Shown here one piece after another: positions 6,297 through 12,685 of a DNA stretch of 12,685 bases (within the stretch, counting starts at the first letter, position 1; each line of letters opens with the position of its first letter). The notes under the pieces are model-generated. The model did no database searches and was not told where the DNA came from. It worked only from the letters and a program-made list of their open reading frames with translations. The stretch is taken from positions 1-12,685 of the forward strand of contig JAJDCT010000070.1 of NCBI GenBank assembly GCA_029260695.1, written 5' to 3'. Made by a program: the position numbers and the translations under genes. This DNA comes from Phycisphaeraceae bacterium (lineage in GTDB: Bacteria > Planctomycetota > Phycisphaerae > Phycisphaerales > Phycisphaeraceae).

Positions 6297-6932
6297 ATGC
6301 AGAAAACAACCCTGGCCTTGACCGCTGCGCTATTGTTCGTCCTCGCGTACAGCGCCACCGCGATGCACCATGAAGAAGGCGCCGCAACCCAGCCGGCTAC
6401 TCAAGCCGCTACGCAACCGGCAACTCAGCCCGCGGCTCAACCCGATGCGCACGGGCACGCCGCGATGATGGCCTCGATCAACGACGCGGTCGCGGTCATG
6501 GTCCCGACCCAAGGCAACTTAGCCCACGGCACGGTGCGCTTCCAACAGACCGACAACGGCGTCGCCGTCACCGCCGACATCACCGGGCTCGATCCGGGTT
6601 CCACCCACGCGATCCACGTCCATCAGTACGGCGACGTCACCGGCAGCGATGGCAAATCAGCCGGGGGCCACTACAACCCCCAGGGCCACGACCACGGGCT
6701 ACCGGAACAAGGTGCACGGCACGCCGGCGACCTTGGCAATCTCACCGCCGACGAGGCGGGCAACGCCCATTATGAAATTACCGCTGAAAACATCTCCATC
6801 GCAGGATTGAATAACCCCGTGATCGGCCGGGGCGTCATCATCCACGCCAAGGTCGACGACGGCGGGCAACCCACCGGCAACGCCGGCGCACGCATCGCGA
6901 TGGGTGTCATCGGCATCGCCAAGGGTGAGTGA
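6297..6932 (+). CDS. sodC: Periplasmic Cu/Zn superoxide dismutase lacking cysteines
   Basis: It converts superoxide to oxygen and hydrogen peroxide outside the cytoplasm. The 211-residue product starts with a signal peptide (about 1-22, ending SATA). A low-complexity Ala-Thr-Gln-Pro linker follows (about 29-48), flanked by histidine clusters (MHHEE at 23-27, HGH at 52-54). The enzyme domain runs from about 66 to 208. The metal ligands are all present: H107 and H109 (IHVHQYGD), H125 (GGHYNP), H133, H142 and D145 (RHAGD), and H183 (IIHAK). The guiding arginine is R199 in GNAGARIAMG. The two cysteines that normally form the structural disulfide are replaced by G119 and M202, and there is no cysteine anywhere in the protein. 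GAAAGG at 6284, 7 bases before the ATG, is a good ribosome site. It lies 49 bp behind the cysteine-rich lipoprotein gene and is followed by a strong terminator, so the two probably form one transcript. Confidence 0.93.
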   Translation: MQKTTLALTAALLFVLAYSATAMHHEEGAATQPATQAATQPATQPAAQPDAHGHAAMMASINDAVAVMVPTQGNLAHGTVRFQQTDNGVAVTADITGLDPGSTHAIHVHQYGDVTGSDGKSAGGHYNPQGHDHGLPEQGARHAGDLGNLTADEAGNAHYEITAENISIAGLNNPVIGRGVIIHAKVDDGGQPTGNAGARIAMGVIGIAKGE

Positions 6933-6963
6933 TACCTGATCCCTTGATCAATCAATGCAACAC

Positions 6964-6991
6964 AAGCGCCGCCTACCAGGGCGGCGCTTTT
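6964..6991 (+). terminator. Intrinsic terminator of the sodC unit
   Basis: A perfect 10-bp GC-rich stem, AAGCGCCGCC (6964-6973) with GGCGGCGCTT (6980-6989), encloses a six-base loop and runs into TTTTATTTT on the plus strand, 31 bases after the sodC stop. The T-tract overlaps the stop codon of the convergent mtnA gene at 6990. On the minus strand no T-run follows the stem, so it should act mainly on sodC. Confidence 0.88.
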
Positions 6992-8060
6992 ATTTTGTAG
7001 CTCCAACCACCGAGCGCACCTGTTCGGTGTTCACCGGCCGGATGACGCCACGCTCGGTGATGATCGCGGTGATTAATTCTGCAGGAGTGACATCAAACGC
7101 GGGGCTGTACGTCTTCACGCCCGACGGTGCGGTGCGGCTACCAAACCCCTCGGTGATTTCCTCGGCGGCACGCAGCTCAATCGGGATCGCATCGCCATCG
7201 GCGATAGACATATCAAAGGTCGAACTTGGCGCGGCAACGAGGAAGGGGATGTTGTGGTGACGCGCCATCACCGCCAGGGGGTAAGTGCCGATCTTGTTCG
7301 CGGCGTCGCCGTTGGCTGCGATACGATCTGCGCCGGTGATGACCACGTCCACCTTGCCTTCACGCAGGACCTGGCCGGCCATGCCGTCGCAGATCAGGGT
7401 GACGTCGATCCCCGCAGCGCCCAACTCAAACGCGGTCAGACGTGCGCCTTGCAGCAGTGGGCGGGTCTCGTCGGCGAAGACCCGGACAGGCATGCCGCGC
7501 TGCTGGGCGAGGTACATCGGTGAGGTCGCGGTCCCGATCCCCCCGGTGGCGAGCGCCCCGGCGTTGCAGTGGGTGAGCAGGGTTAGGGGTTTGGTGTTGG
7601 AGGCTTGGGGTCGGGGGAGGAGGTCCTGGATCAGATCCAGGGCGTGCTCACCGATGCACTGGCACATCGCGGCGTCTTGGGTGTGGATGGCCTTGGCCTC
7701 GTCGAGTAGTGCTTCGGGGGTGCGTGGTGTGACGCGCTTCATCCGATCGATCGCCCAGAACAGGTTGACCGCGGTCGGTCGGCTGGTGGCCAGGTGCTCT
7801 GCGGCCGGGTCGAATCCGCCGTGCTGCGCCCCAAGCACACACCCAAACGCCGCGGCCACACCGATCGCAGGCGCACCCCGGACACTCAACCGTTTGATCG
7901 CGTCCCATACCGACTGCACATCCTTGCATTCAAGGTAGACCACTTGGTTGGGCAACACCGTCTGGTCAAGCAGACGCAGGAAACCAGTCTCGGCATCGCC
8001 GACCCACTCGATGTTGCGTGGGCCGGGGATCGGGACGGGTTCGGCATGCGTATCGGTCAT
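6990..8060 (-). CDS. mtnA: Methylthioribose-1-phosphate isomerase
   Basis: It converts 5-methylthioribose-1-phosphate to 5-methylthioribulose-1-phosphate in the cytoplasmic methionine salvage pathway. At 356 residues it has the normal length. Family landmarks run throughout: NIEW (16-19), RGAPAIG (61-67), THCNAGALATGG with the catalytic cysteine C165, DETRPLLQGARLTAFEL (197-213), TGADRIAANGD with the catalytic aspartate D245, NKIGTY, and the C-terminal FDVTPAELIT and ITERGVI. The eIF2B-alpha-related isomerases for other sugars lack this combination. The start is firm: GAGG lies 7 bases before the ATG and overlaps the stop codon of the preceding protease gene (TAGAGG). The gene ends TAA inside the T-tract of the convergent sodC terminator. 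No other salvage gene is in view, so the rest of the pathway must lie elsewhere. Confidence 0.95.
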   Translation of the reverse strand: MTDTHAEPVPIPGPRNIEWVGDAETGFLRLLDQTVLPNQVVYLECKDVQSVWDAIKRLSVRGAPAIGVAAAFGCVLGAQHGGFDPAAEHLATSRPTAVNLFWAIDRMKRVTPRTPEALLDEAKAIHTQDAAMCQCIGEHALDLIQDLLPRPQASNTKPLTLLTHCNAGALATGGIGTATSPMYLAQQRGMPVRVFADETRPLLQGARLTAFELGAAGIDVTLICDGMAGQVLREGKVDVVITGADRIAANGDAANKIGTYPLAVMARHHNIPFLVAAPSSTFDMSIADGDAIPIELRAAEEITEGFGSRTAPSGVKTYSPAFDVTPAELITAIITERGVIRPVNTEQVRSVVGATK

Positions 8061-8070
8061 GGCAAGGCCT

Positions 8071-8946
8071 CTACGGTGTGGGCTGGGCGGACTGTTTGAC
8101 GGCGATTACCAGCAGGACATTTATGAGGTTGAATCCGGTGTGCACCACGATGCAAGGCCAGAGGCTTCCCGTACGTTCATACAACCAGCCAAGCACCAGG
8201 CCCAGCACAAGCAGGCCCGGCAGCGCCTGCCAGTGTTCCCAACTCTCGAAGTCGGCATGTATAAACATGAACACGATCGACGCAACGATCACGATGCTCC
8301 ATCGCCGACTTTCGCCGAGGGTCTCGACCATGACCGATTGAATCAGACCGCGAAAGATACTTTCCTCCACGATGGGCGCAACCAACACAGCCGAGACCAT
8401 GATCAGGACCGTGCCCGTGTGTGAATCCGAATCAATGAGCATCTTTAGCATGTCGTGGGCGATCTGTGGTGCTTCCTGCCCAAATAACCCGCCGAGTAGG
8501 ACCGCCATCTGGATCGCGGCCATGATCATCGGGACGGCGATTAAGAAAGCCGACACACCCCACCACAGATCGCGCCACGGGTGAGCGGGGATCGCACCGA
8601 TCAGCCACAGCCCGCGCGGCGCGAAACTTGCTCGCCACAGCAGGTACAGCACCGGTGGCAGTTGCCCGCACGCCTGAGCCCGCAGAGCCCGGTAGGCAAA
8701 AGCTAAAGAATCGACCCCCTCGGCCGTGGCTGGATCGGCCTGCTCCGGCGAGGCGCCTGGCAACAGGTAAACGACCAGCGACTGCCCCAGGATCATCAGC
8801 CCCAGCGCGATGAGCAGGTCGGCCGGGACTAGCCCGACCCGGCGTGACGGCCCGGCATCCAACACATCGCTCCTAAGGCACCCCCGCCAGACGAGCAGGG
8901 CAAATACGAGAGGGCCGAGGATGAGGATGATGTCAGTAAGATCCAT
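8071..8946 (-). CDS. CPBP family intramembrane metalloprotease (Abi/CAAX-like)
   Basis: The 291-residue product is an integral membrane protein with about six to eight hydrophobic helices. The three diagnostic motifs of the CPBP (Rce1-type) family are intact: EESIFR with E194, E195 and R199; FIHAD with H230; and HTGFN with H269 and N273. These residues form the glutamate/histidine site in the membrane. Bacterial members process or bind peptides and some act in bacteriocin immunity; the target here cannot be told. The first helix begins almost at Met1, so the ATG at 8946 is acceptable although no ribosome site is visible. It precedes mtnA by 10 bp, with the protease stop TAG forming part of the mtnA ribosome site, so the two are very likely cotranscribed and perhaps coupled. 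No functional link with methionine salvage is known to me. Confidence 0.88.
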   Translation of the reverse strand: MDLTDIILILGPLVFALLVWRGCLRSDVLDAGPSRRVGLVPADLLIALGLMILGQSLVVYLLPGASPEQADPATAEGVDSLAFAYRALRAQACGQLPPVLYLLWRASFAPRGLWLIGAIPAHPWRDLWWGVSAFLIAVPMIMAAIQMAVLLGGLFGQEAPQIAHDMLKMLIDSDSHTGTVLIMVSAVLVAPIVEESIFRGLIQSVMVETLGESRRWSIVIVASIVFMFIHADFESWEHWQALPGLLVLGLVLGWLYERTGSLWPCIVVHTGFNLINVLLVIAVKQSAQPTP

Positions 8947-9012
8947 CTACTTTGTCTGTCTCGTCATAGCGGTGCCGCCGGTGGGCCCCTGCTGGGTTCA
9001 AAAAACAGTCGC

Positions 9013-9088
9013 CAGGGACTTTCAGGGACGATTCGCAACCCGGGGGATTGCTACCGGGCGTCTTGGCCCCTAAGCTTAGGGATTCGCA
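9013..9088. promoter_or_regulatory. Repeat-rich control region upstream of the SNF2 gene, with perfect palindrome
   Basis: The 170-bp gap between the divergent protease and SNF2 genes holds several sequence repeats. CCCTAAGCTTAGGG (9068-9081) is a perfect 14-bp palindrome ending 35 bp before the SNF2 ATG. CAGGGAC occurs twice exactly 10 bp apart (9013-9019 and 9023-9029). GATTCGCA occurs twice (9030-9037 and 9081-9088), the second copy sharing its first base with the end of the palindrome. This looks like one or more operators, or a hairpin near the transcript start. No clear -35/-10 pair was found. Confidence 0.35.
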
Positions 9089-9116
9089 CGGTTTTGTGTA
9101 CTTTCACGAGTGAGAT

Positions 9117-12100
9117 ATGTCGATCACAACGTCCTGGTCGCCCTTTTTTCAATCCAGCGTAAGGATGCGCGGCCGGGCGTATCAATTGGGGGGGCGAGTC
9201 GAGCGAATCGAGCCCGACTCGGATGAGCTGGTCCGCGCCAATGTGCGTGGCCGGGAGCCCTACATCGTCACAGTCAAGCAGGATGACCGAGCCGCCAGTG
9301 CCGAGTGCACCTGCCCGGCGTTCGACAAGGGCGCGTACTGCAAGCACATCTGGGCGACCCTGCTTGACCTGCAACACAACTCTACCGGCCCGGGCGTTTC
9401 GGCCCAGGACCTAGCCAAGCTACGCGTCCGCGCACCCAAAGCCCGCAAACGCGACCACAGCAAGCCCAAAGCCAGCAACAGCGAACCCAAATGGGTCGGG
9501 CAACTGAGCCTGATGCGCCCGCCGGGCTTTGACAGTCAGGTCACCGACATGGTCTTCCCCGACCAGCGTCAGGTCTGCTACGCGGTGCTGCCCCGGCTGA
9601 GCTCGCGTCAGGGCGGGCTGGTCGTGGACCTGCGCCAACGCACGCCTACCGCCAGCGGGTGGAGCAAGCCCAAGGCGATGCGCATCTCAACATCCGCACT
9701 TTCGTCGCTGTCGGACCCGGTCGACCGCGAGTTGTGTGCGCTGCTGCTGGGTGCAAACACGGTCCACGAACACGACGCCGATGAGCCTTACCGAAACGGG
9801 CGGGGCCACGCGACGTTCCGGCTGCCCCCCGGCGCCTGGCGTGCGTTGCTGGCACGGATGATCCAGACCGGCCGGTGCTTCATCGAGGCCGACGAGCACG
9901 AACCCGGGTCCAGCCAGACACCGCTGACGTGGGACGGCGACAAGCCTTGGGTGCTATGGATGACCGGCAAAGTGGTCGAAGAAGAGATCCGTATCGGCGT
10001 GGAGCTACGCCGTGACCAGGAGCACATGACCATCGATAGCCCGACGCTGCTGCTGGGCGGCTGGGACGGGTTGGTGATCTATCAAGGCAAAGCGGCGGCG
10101 CTGGACGACCGCGACGCGTTCCGTTGGGCTAGCCAGTTCCGCGATGAAACCAAGCGAGGCCGCGAAGGGCCCGCCCCCTTGTGTGTGCCGATCAAGGACG
10201 TCACGAATTTCCTGGACCGGCTGTACATGCTTCCGCAGTTGCCGGAGATCGACCTGCCCCAAGGCGTGGCTCGGCAGGAGCAGCAGGTCCGACCCGTTGC
10301 GACCCTTGACCTGCACAAGCCGGCCGCGGGGTCCAACGTCGGGAAAAATCAGTTGCTCGCGCGGGTCTCATTCGATTACGCTGGCCAACGGGTCAGCCCC
10401 TTACAACCCGGGCGCTTTGTCCCGATCACGCCCACCACCGCGCCCGAGCCCGACGGGGCCGACCACGATCACCCGACGCCCGAGACCTCCGATTCAGCCC
10501 AAGTGGCCGCCGCCTCACCCACCGTTCAAGCCGAGGCCGCAACCCTCACCGAGGAACAAACCGCTGCACCCGAGTCGTCCGCAGGTCAGCCGATCCGCCG
10601 AGACCGTGCCTCAGAACGGCGTGCGCTTGGGCAATTGATGACGCTGGGCCTGCGCCAGGCAAGCGGCGAACCCGAAGAGCTTCTCCTGCCCGCCAAGCAT
10701 GTGGTCGAAGTCGTCGAGACGCTGATATCGCAGGGTTGGATCGTCAACGCCGACAAACGCGCTGTCCGACAGGCGGGCGCGCCCAGGCTTTCGGTCAGCT
10801 CCGGGATCGACTGGTTCGAACTGCACGGGTCGGTGACCTACCAACGCTCCGATGGGACGCAGCAGGAAGTAACCCTGCCCCAGATCCTCGCCATGGCCCG
10901 GGCCGGGCAAGAGATGGTCACGCTGGACGACGGCACGCAAGGCCTGCTACCGCAGCAGTGGCTTGCAGATCACGGCCTACTCACCGGGCTGGGCAAGCTC
11001 CACGACGACCACCTGCGCTTCCAAAACAGCCAGGCGGCGCTTCTCGATGCGCTGCTGAGCGATCAGGAACAGCTTCAGGTCGATGATACATTCCAAAAGG
11101 CGCGCGAACGGCTTCAGCAGTTCGACGGGATCAAATCCGTCAAGTCCGCACCCGGTTTCCACGGCAAGCTTAGGCCTTACCAGGAACAGGGGCTTGGCTG
11201 GCTGTCCTTCCTGCGTTGGTTCGGGGTTGGGGGCGTTCTCGCTGACGACATGGGCCTGGGCAAGACGGTCCAGGTTCTGGCGATGCTGTATAACCGCAAA
11301 CTCGCCGCGCTGAAGAAAGCCGATACCAGAGACGGGGCCGAGCCGGATCACGCCGACGTGCTGCCGCACCGGCCAACACTCGTGATCGCGCCTAAATCGG
11401 TTGTCTTCAACTGGCTGGATGAAACGGAACACTTTGCACCGGAGCTGAAGGTGCTAGCCTACAGCGGGACCGAGCGGCAGGCGATGCGGGCCGACTTTGA
11501 TGACCACGACCTGATCGTCACCAGCTACGGGCTGATGCGCCGCGACATCGCAGACCTCAAAGAACACAAGTTCGACTATGTCGTGCTCGACGAGGCGCAG
11601 GCGATCAAGAACCCCGCGTCCCAATCCGCCAAAGCCGCCCGGCTGCTGACCGCCCGCCACCGTCTGGCGCTGACCGGCACACCGATCGAAAACCACCTAG
11701 GCGACCTCTGGAGCATCTTCGAGTTCCTGAACCCCGGTATGCTCGGGTCCAGCACCCGGTTCAACGACATGGTCCGCGCCAGCACCGCCGCCAGCCGGGC
11801 CGCCACACAAGACAACGGCACGCCAGCCGAGGGCGAGACGGATGACAAGCCCAGGGTCGCCATGCTCTCGCAGATCGCCCAGGCGCTTCGGCCGTTTGTG
11901 CTTAGACGCGCCAAGAGTCAGGTGCTCAAGGATCTACCCAAGAAGACCGAACAGACCATCGTCTGCCAGATGGAGCCCGCACAACGCAAGGTTTACGACG
12001 ACCTGCGTGCCTACTACCACAGCCGGCTGCTCACCCAACTGGACGCACCCGACGGGGAAGTGAAACGCGGCGCAAGCATCGGCGGCCGACCCGCGTTCAT

Positions 12101-12685
12101 GGTGCTCGAAGCGCTCTTGCGATTGCGACAAGCCGCTTGCCACCCCGGGTTGATCGACCCCAAACGCGCCGACGAGCCCAGCGCCAAACTCGACTCGCTG
12201 ACGGACCGCCTGGCCGACATCATCGACGAGGGCAGCAAGGCCCTGGTCTTCAGCCAGTTCACCTCCATGCTCTCGCTGGTCAAGCCGCGCCTCGATCAGA
12301 TGGGGATCAACTACTGTTACCTCGATGGGCAGACCCGCAACCGCCGGGAGATCGTCAAGCAGTTCCAGGAAGACAAGAGCAAGTCGCTGTTCCTGATCAG
12401 CCTCAAGGCCGGCGGGTTCGGCCTGAACCTCACCGCCGCCGAGTACGTCTTCATCCTCGACCCCTGGTGGAACCCGGCCGTCGAGGCCCAAGCCATCGAC
12501 CGGACCCACCGCATCGGCCAGACCAAACCCGTCTTCGCCTACCGCATGGTCTGCGAAGACACCGTCGAGCAACGCATCACCGAGCTACAGGACCGCAAAC
12601 GCAAACTAGCCGAAGCCATCGTCGGCGGCGACGACAGCGTCCTACGCAACCTCAAGCGCGAAGACCTTGAGAAGCTGTTGAGTTA
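9117..12685 (+). CDS. SWIM zinc-finger SNF2 family helicase-like ATPase (3' end cut by window)
   Basis: This is a large Swi2/Snf2-type DNA translocase; 1189 codons are visible. The N-terminus carries a SWIM zinc finger with C64, C66, C75 and H77 (CxC-x8-CxH). A poorly conserved region with beta-strand character follows (about 100-430), then an acidic, Pro/Ala-rich linker (about 438-497) and a middle domain. The ATPase starts at LRPYQ (685). Walker A is DDMGLGKT with K716, motif II is DEAQ (825-828), motif III is TGTP (853-856), motif V is SLKAGGFGLNL (1095-1105), and motif VI is DRTHRIGQ (1128-1135). All motifs are intact, so it should hydrolyse ATP on DNA. The last residues, DLEKLLS, are a typical family end, and the final two bases are TA, so only the last base of a stop codon is probably missing. 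The ATG at 9117 has only weak GAG-like bases upstream. A role in transcription, repair or RNA polymerase recycling (as for RapA) is possible; none is shown by context. Confidence 0.92.
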   Translation, partial: MSITTSWSPFFQSSVRMRGRAYQLGGRVERIEPDSDELVRANVRGREPYIVTVKQDDRAASAECTCPAFDKGAYCKHIWATLLDLQHNSTGPGVSAQDLAKLRVRAPKARKRDHSKPKASNSEPKWVGQLSLMRPPGFDSQVTDMVFPDQRQVCYAVLPRLSSRQGGLVVDLRQRTPTASGWSKPKAMRISTSALSSLSDPVDRELCALLLGANTVHEHDADEPYRNGRGHATFRLPPGAWRALLARMIQTGRCFIEADEHEPGSSQTPLTWDGDKPWVLWMTGKVVEEEIRIGVELRRDQEHMTIDSPTLLLGGWDGLVIYQGKAAALDDRDAFRWASQFRDETKRGREGPAPLCVPIKDVTNFLDRLYMLPQLPEIDLPQGVARQEQQVRPVATLDLHKPAAGSNVGKNQLLARVSFDYAGQRVSPLQPGRFVPITPTTAPEPDGADHDHPTPETSDSAQVAAASPTVQAEAATLTEEQTAAPESSAGQPIRRDRASERRALGQLMTLGLRQASGEPEELLLPAKHVVEVVETLISQGWIVNADKRAVRQAGAPRLSVSSGIDWFELHGSVTYQRSDGTQQEVTLPQILAMARAGQEMVTLDDGTQGLLPQQWLADHGLLTGLGKLHDDHLRFQNSQAALLDALLSDQEQLQVDDTFQKARERLQQFDGIKSVKSAPGFHGKLRPYQEQGLGWLSFLRWFGVGGVLADDMGLGKTVQVLAMLYNRKLAALKKADTRDGAEPDHADVLPHRPTLVIAPKSVVFNWLDETEHFAPELKVLAYSGTERQAMRADFDDHDLIVTSYGLMRRDIADLKEHKFDYVVLDEAQAIKNPASQSAKAARLLTARHRLALTGTPIENHLGDLWSIFEFLNPGMLGSSTRFNDMVRASTAASRAATQDNGTPAEGETDDKPRVAMLSQIAQALRPFVLRRAKSQVLKDLPKKTEQTIVCQMEPAQRKVYDDLRAYYHSRLLTQLDAPDGEVKRGASIGGRPAFMVLEALLRLRQAACHPGLIDPKRADEPSAKLDSLTDRLADIIDEGSKALVFSQFTSMLSLVKPRLDQMGINYCYLDGQTRNRREIVKQFQEDKSKSLFLISLKAGGFGLNLTAAEYVFILDPWWNPAVEAQAIDRTHRIGQTKPVFAYRMVCEDTVEQRITELQDRKRKLAEAIVGGDDSVLRNLKREDLEKLLS

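Noticed and set aside
8947..9116. Possible small gene in the protease/SNF2 gap
   Set aside because: No start codon with ribosome site leads a convincing frame; the repeats fit a control region better.
10144..10638. Plus-strand 164-codon frame rich in Pro, Arg and Ser inside the SNF2 gene
   Set aside because: It is the out-of-frame reading of a GC-rich linker; the SNF2 frame is continuous through it.
11934..12572. Minus-strand 212-codon open frame opposite the SNF2 motor
   Set aside because: It is antisense to highly conserved helicase motifs and has no recognisable domain; long antisense frames are common in GC-rich genes.

Overview
The window reads as chromosomal DNA of a GC-rich, Gram-negative-type bacterium. 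Several genes carry Sec or lipoprotein signals, and there is an ECF sigma operon. The style of the AlkA-like glycosylase, the QueC-like protein and the PPP-like phosphoesterase suggests a planctomycete, possibly of the Phycisphaerae. That assignment is inference from remembered family resemblance; there is no rRNA or marker gene here to prove it. No phage, transposase, integrase, CRISPR array, tRNA or rRNA was seen. The region is densely coding, and its longest gene-free stretch is the first 255 bases.

Layout. Positions 1-255 are non-coding and hold a small GC hairpin at the edge and an imperfect inverted repeat whose arms are built of 10-bp units. Positions 256-2075 (minus) are a two-gene cluster: a class I glutamine amidotransferase followed by an AlkA-like HhH-GPD DNA glycosylase. 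Diverging from it is a QueC-like PP-loop protein (2196-2837, plus) with an altered P-loop and possibly a leaderless start. Positions 2971-4897 (minus) are a three-gene ECF sigma operon: sigma factor, a single-pass membrane protein overlapping it by ATGA (candidate anti-sigma without a zinc motif), and an exported charged coiled-coil protein. Diverging from the sigma gene is a PPP-like metallophosphoesterase (5028-5915, plus).

Positions 5960-6991 (plus) hold a probable two-gene unit. It starts at a TATAAT box with a tiny cysteine-repeat lipoprotein, followed by a Cu/Zn superoxide dismutase that contains no cysteine at all, and ends in a strong hairpin terminator. On the minus strand, 6990-8946 carries a CPBP-type intramembrane protease gene followed 10 bp later by mtnA of the methionine salvage pathway. 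Finally 9117-12685 (plus) is a large SWIM/SNF2 helicase-like ATPase. Its last visible bases are TA after a typical family C-terminus, so only the final base of the stop codon seems to be missing.

How the parts may work together. The most attractive candidate for something new is the lipoprotein-SodC pair: a thiol-rich, membrane-anchored, metallothionein-like peptide beside a periplasmic Cu enzyme that has lost its structural disulfide and carries a His-rich N-terminal tail. A role in copper or zinc supply or buffering is a testable inference. The ECF operon looks like an envelope-stress circuit whose membrane and periplasmic partners are not the usual zinc anti-sigma type. The rest are recognisable housekeeping or repair genes.
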